A stretch of 64,000 bases of DNA from Thermus sediminis (GTDB lineage Bacteria > Deinococcota > Deinococci > Deinococcales > Thermaceae): positions 1,537,501 through 1,601,500 of the forward strand of contig NZ_QURO01000004.1 in assembly GCF_003426945.1 (NCBI RefSeq), given 5' to 3'. Under the pieces are notes generated by a model. It was not told the origin of the DNA. It searched no databases and was given only the letters and a program-made list of their open reading frames with translations. Every line of letters starts with the position of its first letter. The first letter of the stretch is position 1. Made by a program: the position numbers and the translations under genes. Shown one piece after another: positions 50,823 through 59,039 of this stretch.

Positions 50823-50855
50823 CGAGGCCCCTCCCGGTGACCAAGGAGGGGTTTT

Positions 50856-51890
50856 ATGCTTAGGATCCTTGCGGCTTTCGCCCTTCTGGCCTTCGGCCTG
50901 GCCCAGGAGATCACGGTCCTCACCCACAACAGCTTCTCCCTGGACAGGGCCCTCATCGCCCAGTTTGAGCGGGAGACGGGCCTTAGGCTCCGCTTCCTCA
51001 AGGGGGGGGATGCGGGGGAGACCTTGAACCGGGCCATCCTTACCAGGGCCGCCCCCATCGCCGACGTCATCTACGGCTTTGACAACACCTTCCTCTCCCG
51101 GGCCCTGGAGGCGGACATCCTCCTCCCCTACCGGAGCCCGGAGGTCCGGAACCTCAAGGCCACCCTGCTCCTAGACCCCACCTTCCGCGCCCTCCCCGTG
51201 GACTACGGCTGGGTGAGCCTGAACTACGATAGGGCCTACTTCAAGGACCGCCCCCTGCCCAGGACGCCCCAGGACCTGGCCCGGCCCGAGTACGCCCGGC
51301 TCCTCGTGGTCCAGAACCCCGCTACCAGCTCCCCGGGTCTGGCCTTCCTCATGGCCACGGTGGCCCGCTTCGGCGAGGACGGCTACCTGGACTTCTGGGC
51401 CAGGCTTCGGGAGGGTGGGGTGCGGGTGGCCAAGGGCTGGAGCGAGGCCTACTACACCCACTTCACCCTCTACAAGGGGGACCGGCCCCTGGTGGTCTCC
51501 TACACCACCTCCCCGGCGGCGGAGGTCTTCTACTCCGAGGGCAGGTACCAGGAACCCCCCACGGGCAACCTTTTCCCCGAGCTCGCCTTCTTCCAGGTGG
51601 AGTTCGTGGGCATCCTGAGGGGGACCAGGAACCCCGAGGGGGCGAGGAGGGTGGTGGACTGGTTCCTCTCCCGTCCGGTACAGGAGAACCTGCCCACGGA
51701 GATGTGGATGTACCCCGCCAGGAGGGAGACCCGCCTTCCCGAGGTCTTCCGCTTCGCCCCTGAGCCCCTGGGGAGCGTACGCCTGGACCCCGGGGCCATG
51801 GCCAGGAACCGGGAGCGGTGGATTGAGGAGTGGACCAAGGTGGTCCTCCAGGGCCAAAGCCCCGAGGCGGTGCGGCGGGCGAGGCGCTAG
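50856..51890 (+). CDS. thiB: Thiamine ABC transporter substrate-binding protein
   Basis: 344 aa. Signal peptide (LRILAAFALLAFGLAQ). Mature part starts EITVLTHNSFSLD, then KGGDAGETLNRAIL, the ThiB-type thiamine pocket pattern, and PVDYGWVSLNYD. A Trp/Tyr-rich stretch, GWSEAYYTHFTLYKGDRPLV, is typical of the thiamine-binding fold. It captures thiamine outside the inner membrane. Controlled by the TPP riboswitch. Confidence 0.93.
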   Translation: MLRILAAFALLAFGLAQEITVLTHNSFSLDRALIAQFERETGLRLRFLKGGDAGETLNRAILTRAAPIADVIYGFDNTFLSRALEADILLPYRSPEVRNLKATLLLDPTFRALPVDYGWVSLNYDRAYFKDRPLPRTPQDLARPEYARLLVVQNPATSSPGLAFLMATVARFGEDGYLDFWARLREGGVRVAKGWSEAYYTHFTLYKGDRPLVVSYTTSPAAEVFYSEGRYQEPPTGNLFPELAFFQVEFVGILRGTRNPEGARRVVDWFLSRPVQENLPTEMWMYPARRETRLPEVFRFAPEPLGSVRLDPGAMARNRERWIEEWTKVVLQGQSPEAVRRARR

Positions 51891-51893
51891 GGC

Positions 51894-53381
51894 GTGGGCC
51901 GCCTCCTGGGGAGGCTTCTTCTCCTTTTCCTCGCCTTCGCCCTCCTCTACCCCCTCCTCCGCATCCTCCTCCTGGGGGTAGGGGAGGGGTTGGCCCGGGC
52001 CCTGGGCAACCCCTTCTACCTGGGCCGCTACCTCTTCAGCCTGCAGTACGGGTTCCTCTCCGCCCTCCTCACCCTTCTCCTGGCCCTGCCCCTGGCCTTC
52101 CTCTTCCGGCGGCGCTTCCCCTTTAGGGAGGCCCTCCTCGCCTGGAGCACCCTGCCCTTCGTCCTCCCCGCCCCGGTGGTGGCCCTAGGCTTTCTGGCCC
52201 TCCTTGGGCCCAGGGGGCTCCTGGGGGTGGACCTCTACGGCACCCAGGCCATGCTCCTCCTGGCCGCGGTCTTCTACAACCTGGGGCTGGCCCTCCGCAT
52301 CCTCCTCCCCGTGGCCCTCTGCCTCGAGGGGCCCCTTAGGGCGGCCCGGGTCCTGGGGGCAAGCCCCTTTCGGGCCTTCCTCCGCGTGGGGCTTCCCCTC
52401 CTCCTCCCCGCCCTGGGCTCGGCGGGGCTCCTGGTCTTCCTCTACACCTTCTCCGCCTTCGGGGTGCCCCTCCTCCTAGGGGGTGGGCGGTACGCCACCC
52501 TCGAGGTGGAGGTCTACACCCTCCTGGCCCACCGCCTGGCCTTCGCCGAGGCCAGCGGCCTGATGCTCTTGCAGCTCGCCACCCTGGGCCTGGCCGCCTT
52601 CCTCTACCTGAGGATCCCCTCCTACCCCCTTTCCCCTGGGGGCCTCCTCCCGGGCCCCAGGCCCTGGGCCCTCACCCTGGGGCTTGGCCTCCTCTTCCTC
52701 CTTCTCTACGCGCCCCTCCTCGCCCTCTTCCTGGAGGTGGACCCCAGGGCCCTGGTCCGGGCCTGGGCCTCCGAGGCCTTTACCCCCTTGCCCCTAGCCC
52801 TTTGGAACACCTTCCGCTTCGCCCTCCCGGCCTTTCTCCTGGCCCTCCTCCTGGGGGTGGCCTACGCCGTGGCGGCCCGGGGGCGGGGAGGCCTTGACCT
52901 CCTTGGGCTCCTCCCCCTCATGGTGAGTCCGGTGGCCGTGGGCTTCGGCTACCTCCTGGCCTACCCCTCCTTGCGGGGATCCTCCTTGCTCCTCGCCGCC
53001 GCCTACGCCCTTTTGGCCTACCCCCTCCTCGCCCGGGCCCTCCTCCCGGCCCTGAGGAGCCTCCCCCCAAGCCTCCCCGGGGCGGCCCGGGTCCTGGGGG
53101 CCACCCCCTTTCGCGCCTTTCTCAAGGTGGAGCTTCCCCTCCTCCTCCCGGCCCTGGCCTCGGGGAGCGCCCTAGCCCTTGCCGCCATCCTGGGGGAGTT
53201 CGGGGCGAGCCTCGTCCTTTGGCGGCCCGAGTGGACCACCCTGACCCTGGCCATCTACGAGAGGTTGGGAAGGCCCGGGGAGGGGCCTTACCGGGAGGCC
53301 TTGGCCCTGGCCGCCCTTCTCGCCCTCCTCTCCGGCCTCCTCTTCTACCTCCTGGACCGGGGGCGGGGGCGCTTGGGCTGA
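51894..53381 (+). CDS. thiP: Thiamine ABC transporter permease
   Basis: 495 aa, a fused permease with two six-helix halves. Each half carries an EAA-type loop: AARVLGASPFRAFLRVGLP in the first and AARVLGATPFRAFLKVELP in the second. This duplicated layout is the ThiP/FbpB class. GTG start 3 bases after thiB. No ThiQ ATPase gene follows; the next gene is on the other strand. Confidence 0.93.
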   Translation: MGRLLGRLLLLFLAFALLYPLLRILLLGVGEGLARALGNPFYLGRYLFSLQYGFLSALLTLLLALPLAFLFRRRFPFREALLAWSTLPFVLPAPVVALGFLALLGPRGLLGVDLYGTQAMLLLAAVFYNLGLALRILLPVALCLEGPLRAARVLGASPFRAFLRVGLPLLLPALGSAGLLVFLYTFSAFGVPLLLGGGRYATLEVEVYTLLAHRLAFAEASGLMLLQLATLGLAAFLYLRIPSYPLSPGGLLPGPRPWALTLGLGLLFLLLYAPLLALFLEVDPRALVRAWASEAFTPLPLALWNTFRFALPAFLLALLLGVAYAVAARGRGGLDLLGLLPLMVSPVAVGFGYLLAYPSLRGSSLLLAAAYALLAYPLLARALLPALRSLPPSLPGAARVLGATPFRAFLKVELPLLLPALASGSALALAAILGEFGASLVLWRPEWTTLTLAIYERLGRPGEGPYREALALAALLALLSGLLFYLLDRGRGRLG

Positions 53382-53392
53382 CTTTTCTGGGG

Positions 53393-53422
53393 CCCCCGCC
53401 GTGGCTCTTGCCACGGCGGGGG
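53393..53422. terminator. Shared hairpin between thiP and fpg
   Basis: Thirteen-base arms CCCCCGCCGTGGC / GCCACGGCGGGGG with a TCTT loop, in the 43-base gap between converging genes. On the minus strand GCCCCAGAAAAG follows. It probably serves both transcripts. Confidence 0.7.
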
Positions 53423-53424
53423 GC

Positions 53425-54219
53425 TTAGCCCTGGCACCGGGGGCAGAAGTGGGTCCCCCGGCCCGCCACCACCCCCCTGGCGATGGGAGTCCCGCACCGG
53501 GGGCAGGGGAGGCCCGCCCGCCGGTAGACGGCGTGCCGCTCCTGGAAACTACCGGGGAGGCCGTCGGGCTGCTGGTAGGTGCGGTCGGAGAGGGTGCTCC
53601 CCCCTAGGGCCACCGCCTCGGCCAGGACCGCCCTGAGGGCCTGGAAGAGCCTCAAGGCCTCCGCCTCGGAAACCTCCTTCCCCGGCCGGAAGGGGCTTAG
53701 GCCCGCCCGGAAGAGGGCCTCGTCGGCGTAGATGTTCCCCACCCCCGCGGCCAGGGTCTGGTCCAGGAGGAGGGCCTTGAGGGGCTTCTGGCTCCGCCTC
53801 AGGCCCGTGAGGAAGGGCTCGGGGCGGAAGTCCTCGGAGAGGGGCTCGGGGCCAAGCCTTTTGAGGAGGGGGATCTCCCGGTAGTCCCCCTCTTGGACCA
53901 CCCAGAGGCGCCCGAAGCGCCGGGGGTCGTGGAAGTGGAGGACCCCCTCTTCCAGGAGGAGCTCGGCCCGGGTGTGGGGGGTCCTCTCCAGGCGGAAGCC
54001 CCCCGTCATCCCCAGGTGGACCACCATCTCCAGGCCGCCGGAGAGCCCAAAGAGAAGGAACTTACCCCGCCTGGCAATCCCCTCCACCCGCCTGCCCGAG
54101 GCCCTTTCCGTGTGGCGGTAGCGGGAGGGGTCCTGGTGGCGGACCTCGAGGAGGGGCTTGCCCTTTAGGAGGGGAAGAAGCCTCCTCCTCGTGGTCTCCA
54201 CCTCGGGAAGCTCAGGCAC
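53425..54219 (-). CDS. fpg: Formamidopyrimidine-DNA glycosylase
   Basis: 264 aa. Removes 8-oxoguanine and opened purines; bifunctional glycosylase/AP lyase. The GTG at 54219 is chosen because it gives (M)PELPEVETTRR, where Pro1 after Met removal is the catalytic amine; a longer reading from 54237 would bury it. The lysine in RRGKFLLF, GVGNIYADEALF and the zinc finger CPRCG / CPRCQ are present. The start lies within the preceding DUF393 gene. Confidence 0.96.
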   Translation of the reverse strand: MPELPEVETTRRRLLPLLKGKPLLEVRHQDPSRYRHTERASGRRVEGIARRGKFLLFGLSGGLEMVVHLGMTGGFRLERTPHTRAELLLEEGVLHFHDPRRFGRLWVVQEGDYREIPLLKRLGPEPLSEDFRPEPFLTGLRRSQKPLKALLLDQTLAAGVGNIYADEALFRAGLSPFRPGKEVSEAEALRLFQALRAVLAEAVALGGSTLSDRTYQQPDGLPGSFQERHAVYRRAGLPCPRCGTPIARGVVAGRGTHFCPRCQG

Positions 54220-54523
54220 GGGGCCGCCTCCGGGCAAAGGCCTGGTAAAGCCTTTCCCCCAGGCCCCCCACCTGGCCCAGGAGGAGCAAGGGGTAAAGGG
54301 GCCAGAGGAGGGGGATCTTTCGCCCCAAGGCCAGAAGGGCCCCGTAGCCCCGGTGGATCCGCCCCTCCTCCAGGACGTGGAGCTCCCTCAAGAGCTCCTC
54401 CTGGGGGAGGTCCTGGGCCTCCTGCAGGGGCTCCACCTTCAGGGCCTTTCCCAGGTCCAGGGCCTCGAGGGCCCTGCCCAAGGCCCGGCAGTAGGGGCAA
54501 CGGGCGTCAATCAGCACCCGCAT
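54212..54523 (-). CDS. DUF393 (DCC family) thiol-disulfide oxidoreductase
   Basis: 103 aa, thioredoxin-like. VLIDARCPYCRALGRAL carries a CPYC redox pair in place of the DCC motif's usual FYDGDCPFC start. RGYGALLALGRKIP and a hydrophobic PLLWPLYPLLLLG follow, as in the family. It overlaps both neighbours by a few bases. Probably reduces a disulfide; the partner is unknown. Confidence 0.85.
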   Translation of the reverse strand: MRVLIDARCPYCRALGRALEALDLGKALKVEPLQEAQDLPQEELLRELHVLEEGRIHRGYGALLALGRKIPLLWPLYPLLLLGQVGGLGERLYQAFARRRPRA

Positions 54524-54881
54524 GGGCCTCCACCGGGACGGGCTCCCCCCGCTCGTTCACGGCCACGTAGGTGAGGAAGCCCTTGGTGGCAAGAAGGCGG
54601 CCATCCTCCCCGAAGCGCTCCTTGTAGACCTCCACCTCCACGGTGAGGGAGGTCCTGCCCACCCGCACCACCCGGGCCACCACCTCCAGGAGGTCCCCGG
54701 TGCGGATGGGCACCTTGAACTCCACGCTTCCCACGGCCACGGTGACCACGGGCCTTCTGGCCCTCCGGGCGGCGGCGTAGGAGCCCACCTTGTCCATAAG
54801 CCCCAGGACGAAGCCCCCGAAGGCCGCCCCCAGGGGGTTGGTGTGCTCGGGGAAGACGAGCTCTAGGGTGCGCGCCTCCAT
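54507..54881 (-). CDS. Acyl-CoA thioesterase, hotdog fold (YciA type)
   Basis: 124 aa. LVFPEHTNPLGAAFGGFVLGLMD holds the Asn and the catalytic Asp region. VEFKVPIRTGDLLEVVARV and VYKERFGEDGRLLATKGFLTYVAV-like strands complete the hotdog. It hydrolyses acyl-CoA esters; chain-length choice is unknown. Its end overlaps the DUF393 start. Confidence 0.88.
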   Translation of the reverse strand: MEARTLELVFPEHTNPLGAAFGGFVLGLMDKVGSYAAARRARRPVVTVAVGSVEFKVPIRTGDLLEVVARVVRVGRTSLTVEVEVYKERFGEDGRLLATKGFLTYVAVNERGEPVPVEAHAGAD

Positions 54882-54893
54882 ATCCCTTTCAGG

Positions 54894-55133
54894 CTACCCC
54901 AGGAGGGCGTCCGTCAGACGGGCCATCTCCCGGTCCTTCTCCGTGACCCCCCCCGCCGAGTGGGTCCACCACTCCACGAGGACCCGCCCCCACTCCACGG
55001 TGAGGCGGGGGTGGTGGTTCTCCCTTTCCGCAAGCTCCCCCACCCGGTTGGCGAAGGCCAGGGCCTCCTGGAAGTCCTTGAAGCGGAAGGCCTTACAGAG
55101 ACGCTTGGGGTTTTCCCGCTCCTCCCAGTCCAT
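54894..55133 (-). CDS. phhB: 4a-hydroxytetrahydrobiopterin dehydratase (PCD/DCoH)
   Basis: 79 aa, slightly short for the family. The active-site ENHHPRLTVEW and the WWTHSAGGVTEKD strand with the third His are both present. It recycles pterin cofactor for aromatic amino-acid hydroxylase or related molybdopterin-type chemistry. The hydroxylase gene is not nearby. Confidence 0.9.
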   Translation of the reverse strand: MDWEERENPKRLCKAFRFKDFQEALAFANRVGELAERENHHPRLTVEWGRVLVEWWTHSAGGVTEKDREMARLTDALLG

Positions 55134-55148
55134 GCCCTAAGGGTAAGG

Positions 55149-55178
55149 GAAAACCCCCGGGCCCATGGTGCCCGGGGG
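55149..55178 (-). terminator. Rho-independent terminator of the initiator tRNA
   Basis: Nine-base arms CCCCCGGGC / GCCCGGGGG with a 7-base loop, followed by TTTT on the minus strand, 7 bases after the tRNA 3' end. Confidence 0.9.
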
Positions 55179-55185
55179 AGGATTC

Positions 55186-55262
<77 letters not shown>

Positions 55263-55275
55263 CCGCCATCCCTAA

Positions 55276-56649
55276 CTATAGCCTGGGGGAAGGGGGTATG
55301 TCAAGCACCTTGCCCGGGTTCAGGAGCCCCTCGGGGTCTAGGAGGGCCTTGAGCTTTCGCATCCATTCCAGGGCGGCCCCGTGCTCCTTGAGGAGGAACC
55401 TCTTCTTCCGGAGGCCCACCCCGTGCTCCGCGGTGCAGGTGCCCCCGAGGGCCAGGGCCCTTTCCACGAGCCTTTCCGCGTAGGCCTCCGCCTTGGGGTA
55501 GGCCTCGGGGAGGACGGGGATCAGGGTGTGGAAGTTCCCGTCCCCCACGTGGCCCAGGATGTTGCCCGCTAGGCCCATCTCCGCCATGAGCCCCTGGGCG
55601 TGGGCCGCCATCTCGGGGAGGCGGGAAAGGGGGACGGCCACGTCGGTGATGACGAACTGGTGGCCGGGGTAGAGGTGGACCAGGGCCCAGTAGGCCTGGT
55701 GCCGGGCCTCCCACTGCCTCTTCCTCTCCTCCTCCGTCTTGGCGGCCTCCACCGAAAGGGCCCCCGCCTCCCGCACGAGCTCTTGGGCCAAGGCGCTTTC
55801 CGCCCCTAGGGCCTCCTTGGTGGAGGCGTGGAACTCCAGGAAGAGGGCCGGGCGCTCGGGGAAGGCCGTTCCCAGGTAGCGGTTCAGGGCCCCCATGGCG
55901 AGCTCGTCCAGTAGCTCCAGCCTGGCCACGGGAAGCCCCGAGGCCATGACCCCCACGCTCGCCTCCACCGCCTCCCTCACCCCGGGGAAGAAGACCCTGA
56001 GGGTGTGGACGTGCTCGGGGAGGGGGTAAAGCCTTAGGGTGAGGCGGGTGATGACCCCCAGGGTGCCCTCCGAGCCGATGAAGAGGTCCTTGAGGTCGTA
56101 CCCCGAGGCGGTCTTGCGCACGGGCCTCCCCAGCTCCAGCACCTCCCCACCCGCCAGGACCACCTGGAGGGCGAGGACATTGGCCCGCATCCCCCCGTAG
56201 CGCACGGTGGTGGTTCCGCTGGCGTTGGTGGCCGCCATGCCGCCTATGGAGGCGTCCGCCCCCGGGTCCACGGGGAAGAAGAGGCCCGTGCCCTTCAGGG
56301 CCTCGTTCAGGGCCTTGCGGGTGAGGCCGGGCTCCACCACGCAGAGGAAGTCCTCCGGCCTCACCTCCAGGAGGCGGTTCATGCGGGAGAGGTCCAGGCT
56401 GATGGCCTCGCGGACGGGGTAGAGGTGGCCCTCGAGGCTCGTCCCCGCCCCAAAGGGGATCACCGCCACCCCGTGCTCCCGGGCCCAGAGGAGGGCCTTC
56501 CTAACGTCCTCCACGCCCTCCGGGTAGACCACGGCCAAGACCGGCCTCGCCTCGGGGTAGCCCTCGTCCTTGCCGTGGCGCAGGCGCTCGCTCTCCGAGA
56601 GGTCCACCTTCCCCGGGAAGAGGCGCTTCAGGGCTTCCAGCTTTTCCAT
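55276..56649 (-). CDS. FAD-linked oxidase, glycolate oxidase GlcD / D-lactate dehydrogenase family
   Basis: 457 aa. The FAD (PCMH) domain has VIPFGAGTSLEGH, VDPGADASIGGMAATNASGT and YDLKDLFIGSEGTLGVIT. The C-terminal cap has GHVGDGNFHTLIPV with the His/Asp pair and GGTCTAEHGVGLRKKRFL, both typical of this family. It oxidises D-2-hydroxy acids. GlcE and GlcF partners are not next to it, so a single-subunit D-lactate dehydrogenase is more likely. Confidence 0.93.
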   Translation of the reverse strand: MEKLEALKRLFPGKVDLSESERLRHGKDEGYPEARPVLAVVYPEGVEDVRKALLWAREHGVAVIPFGAGTSLEGHLYPVREAISLDLSRMNRLLEVRPEDFLCVVEPGLTRKALNEALKGTGLFFPVDPGADASIGGMAATNASGTTTVRYGGMRANVLALQVVLAGGEVLELGRPVRKTASGYDLKDLFIGSEGTLGVITRLTLRLYPLPEHVHTLRVFFPGVREAVEASVGVMASGLPVARLELLDELAMGALNRYLGTAFPERPALFLEFHASTKEALGAESALAQELVREAGALSVEAAKTEEERKRQWEARHQAYWALVHLYPGHQFVITDVAVPLSRLPEMAAHAQGLMAEMGLAGNILGHVGDGNFHTLIPVLPEAYPKAEAYAERLVERALALGGTCTAEHGVGLRKKRFLLKEHGAALEWMRKLKALLDPEGLLNPGKVLDIPPSPRL

Positions 56650-56799
56650 GCCCCTGAGTTTACGCCGCCTTCCGCCTCCCCAAAAGGGCCGCGAAGCCTA
56701 AGGAGTAGCCACCTCGCCGGGAGGAGGAGGTGAAGCCCCGCCCCAGCCAGGAACCCCACCGCTACCCGGCCCTGGGGCTTCGGGGGGCCCCAGGGGAAC
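56650..56799 (-). pseudogene. Non-coding gap with a possible membrane-protein remnant
   Basis: Minus strand reads VAVGFLAGAGLHLLLPARWL, then, after a frame change, YSLGFAALLGRRKAA and a stop. It looks like the C-terminal end of a lost transporter beside the MFS gene. The match is by pattern only and no start is found. Confidence 0.25.
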
Positions 56800-57933
56800 C
56801 TACGGGGGTCCACCCACTTCCCTCCGGCCGAGGAGGGTCCAGGCGGCCAGGGCCAGGAGGAGAAACCCAAGCCCCACTCCTAGATAGACCCCCTCCAAAC
56901 CCACCTCTCTTCCCAGTATCCCTGCCAGAAGGGCACCCCAAAGTCCGGCCATACCCGCAAGGAATCTCATTCCCCCACCTGTCCGGCCCAGCAGGGCGTC
57001 CGGGGCCAGGGCCTGCCTTAGCACCACCTCTTGGACCCCCAGGAGGATGGCGCTTGTCCCCAGGAGGGCCACGAGGAGCAGGCCCAGGGGAAGGGGGGGC
57101 TTGAAGAGCAAACCCAGGATGGCCCCGGCGTCCATGAGGAAAAGGAGGCTAAGCACCCTTTGCGACCTTTTGCCTCTGATTTTCCCTGCCAAAAGCCCTC
57201 CTAAGGCCCCCCCAAGGGAGAAGGCGGCACTGAGGAGCCCATACCCTACGGGTCCGTACCCGGCTTGGAGGGACCAGAGGGGAAGGAGAGCGAAGGGCAT
57301 GACCCGGAGGAAGCTGGCCCCAAGGACCATTCCGGCTAGCCGACGAAAGAAGGCTTCCTGGTACAGCCACCTCAGGCCGGCCAGCACCCCCGGGGGGGCT
57401 TTTCCAAGGGGCGGTATGGGAGGGAGCCTAGCGGCGAAGTGAAGGGCCACAAAGCCTAGCGCGCCCCCGAAGAAAAAGGGCCAGGAGGGATTCTGGACGA
57501 AGAGGAAGGCGCCCAAGGGGGCGCCCAGAAGGTCGGCAAGGAGACTTGCCGTGTAAAGATGCCCATGAGCCTTCTCCCGTTCCTGCGGCACGAGTCTAGG
57601 GACCAGGACCCGGACCTCCAGAAGAAGCTCAAGGATGTTGCCTACCAGGTAAAGGCCGAGAAAGGTCCATGGACCAATGAGGCCGAGGCTTGTTCCTAAA
57701 AGAAAGCGCAGGAGACTGCCAGAGAGAAGTCCGAAGGTTAGGGCTTTTTTGCGGTCTGTCCGATCTAGAAGGTAGCCTGTGAAGAGGGCCAAGACGGAGG
57801 CACCCCAACCGATGGCGTGTTGCAGACCCAGGTAGAAGGGGTTGTCTAAGCGAGCGAGGTAGAGGGAGGCCGCAGCACCTACGGTCCCCCCAGCGCAGCT
57901 GGCCAAAAACAGGTTCGTGGCTAATAAGAACAC
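56800..57933 (-). CDS. MFS transporter (exporter-like), copy A of the accessory region
   Basis: 377 aa, 12 hydrophobic segments. The loop 2-3 motif GYLLDRTDRKKAL matches the MFS signature. LRVMPFALLPLWSLQAGYG and a Gly/Leu-rich C-half follow. Start GTG 57933, 43 bases after the short ORF upstream. It is less extremely GC-rich at its 5' end than neighbouring genes. Probably drug or metabolite efflux; substrate unknown. Confidence 0.88.
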   Translation of the reverse strand: MFLLATNLFLASCAGGTVGAAASLYLARLDNPFYLGLQHAIGWGASVLALFTGYLLDRTDRKKALTFGLLSGSLLRFLLGTSLGLIGPWTFLGLYLVGNILELLLEVRVLVPRLVPQEREKAHGHLYTASLLADLLGAPLGAFLFVQNPSWPFFFGGALGFVALHFAARLPPIPPLGKAPPGVLAGLRWLYQEAFFRRLAGMVLGASFLRVMPFALLPLWSLQAGYGPVGYGLLSAAFSLGGALGGLLAGKIRGKRSQRVLSLLFLMDAGAILGLLFKPPLPLGLLLVALLGTSAILLGVQEVVLRQALAPDALLGRTGGGMRFLAGMAGLWGALLAGILGREVGLEGVYLGVGLGFLLLALAAWTLLGRREVGGPP

Positions 57934-57976
57934 GCTCAGCTAAGTCAAGAAACCCTCTACTTCCCGGACTACCCCA

Positions 57977-58261
57977 TCAGCAGAGGAGCAAACGTACATT
58001 TTCTCCAAGTCCTGAGAGAACCTTACGCAAGTAGGCATCCTTAGCCCTCTCACAACGGAAGGCTGGAAGTGATAATTGCCAGGTTGAGCGGGGTCTACTT
58101 AAAATGTCCCGAACAGTGCCCGCAGTGTGTTCGGAAACCAAAAGCCTGCCGTCTGGGGTCCACTCCATGTGGGAGGGATTCTTCAAACCCCAGGCGAAGG
58201 GCCTCACGTGGACCCGCCGCGTCCGGCCGCCGACCTTGACCTCCTGCACTTCCTTGAGCAT
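57977..58261 (-). CDS. Short ORF, possible truncated beta-propeller protein (copy A)
   Basis: 94 aa from ATG 58261. Opens MLKEVQEVKVGGRTRRVHVR, then NPSHMEWTPDGRLLVSEHTA, a stretch resembling the first blade of NHL/SMP-30 or glucose-dehydrogenase-like propellers. The rest (FRCERAKDAYLRKVLSGLGE) is not propeller-like. A paralog at 61702-61884 matches it but lacks 45 codons exactly. The ORF may be a gene fragment or a real small protein. It lies between the inverted-repeat element and an MFS gene. Confidence 0.45.
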   Translation of the reverse strand: MLKEVQEVKVGGRTRRVHVRPFAWGLKNPSHMEWTPDGRLLVSEHTAGTVRDILSRPRSTWQLSLPAFRCERAKDAYLRKVLSGLGENVRLLLC

Positions 58262-58305
58262 CTCCTTCACCCCCTTCCGGGTTAGCCACAAGGTAGCACG
58301 GGGGA

Positions 58306-58386
58306 GGTTACGCGAGGTTACGTGGAAGGGGTTCCACGACTGGCCTCCCGCGCAACCTCGCGTAACCGTAGGCTTCCTGCGTAACC
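58306..58386 (-). promoter_or_regulatory. GTTACG inverted-repeat element, copy A (possible structured RNA)
   Basis: Arms of 17 bases: GGTTACGCGAGGTTGCG (58351-58367, minus strand) and CGTAACCTCGCGTAACC (58306-58322). An inner hairpin CGTGGAA/TTCCACG abuts the second arm. A further GGTTACG is at 58380-58386. One arm base differs from copy B and gives a G-U pair in minus-strand RNA but an A-C mismatch on the plus strand. The element sits 45 bases before the short ORF. Confidence 0.6.
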
Positions 58387-58408
58387 TTCCTCGTGGCACC
58401 CTGGGGGC

Positions 58409-58609
58409 ATGAGGGGCAAGGTTCGTGGGCTTCTCCTCTTGGCCTGGTTTCTCCTCCTGGCCTGGCTTCTCCTCCTGGCCCGGCCTTCCGGGCCCGCTTG
58501 GGCCTGCTGGGACCCCGACTGCTTCCCCCCGACCTCACACCCCGTACTCCCGGCGGAGCCTCGCCACCCGGGCCCGGGCGATGGGGAGGCGGGGGTCTTC
58601 GGGGGGTAG
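58409..58609 (+). CDS. Possible small membrane peptide with 18-bp repeats (copy A)
   Basis: 66 aa. A hydrophobic stretch (LLLLAWFLLLAWLLLLAR) is encoded by three 18-bp tandem repeats (58430-58483), then ACWDPDCFPP. GGGGG precedes the ATG. The repeats also leave other frames open, so coding status is uncertain. The C-terminal third is antisense to the copied 3' end of the regulator gene. Confidence 0.3.
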   Translation: MRGKVRGLLLLAWFLLLAWLLLLARPSGPAWACWDPDCFPPTSHPVLPAEPRHPGPGDGEAGVFGG

Positions 58610-58634
58610 CCTCTGGCGAGGAACAGGCCGAATC

Positions 58635-59039
58635 CTAGGGAAGCAGCTCTACCCCGGCCCGCCTTCGCAGCTTGCTGTCCAAAGTGGCTATCCCGGCCCC
58701 TTGCCTGCGGGCGCGGTGGGCCAAGAAGGCGTCTACCAGGCTAAGCCCTCCCTTCCCGGCCTCCTCCAGGGCGGGGCGGAGGTCCTCCTCGTCTTCCAGA
58801 AGGACCCCCTCCCGGTCCAGCAGGTCCAAGAAAGAGGGCCCCTGCCGCTTCAGCCCGCCCCACCCCGTAGAAGAAGACCAGGGTGTAGAAGGCCTCGGCC
58901 ACCACTAGGGGGTGGACCACGAGGGTGTAGCGTCCTCCTCGGCCCCGCGAAACACCTCCAGGGCTTGGGCGGCAAGCTCCGGAGGGTCCCCGGTCAGGAG
59001 GCGGAGCATCAGGGAGGTGTCCAGGTAGTAGGGCTTCAA
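58635..59039 (-). pseudogene. vapC: VapC-type PIN toxin, broken by two frameshifts
   Basis: From TTG 59039 the frame reads LKPYYLDTSLMLRLLTGDPP with the first PIN Asp, then stops at a TAG after EEDATPSWSTP. A one-base shift near 58932 gives RYTLVVHPLVVAEAFYTLVF. A second shift near 58830 (TTT run) returns to FLDLLDREGVLLEDEEDLRP and GLSLVDAFLAHRARRQG with the later acidic residues, ending ATLDSK and ELLP. Read together it is a full PIN domain of about 135 aa. It overlaps the vapB stop, as in intact VapBC pairs. Confidence 0.75.

Larger units (their letters stand above)
58138..58614. repeat. Long duplicated segment, copy A
   Basis: Aligns without gaps to 61761-62237 at a constant offset of 3623. 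Identity is near complete from 58190 onward and lower to the left. It carries the 5' part of the short ORF, the inverted-repeat element, the three 18-bp tandem repeats and about 26 codons matching the 3' end of the TPR regulator gene. The truncated copy of that 3' end here shows that copy A is the transposed one, at least on this side. Confidence 0.9.

Noticed and set aside
58308-58538. Minus-strand 76-codon ORF over the tandem repeats (and its copy at 61931)
   Set aside because: Arg/Gly/Pro-rich shadow of the repeats with no ribosome site; its start and length depend on the repeat itself.
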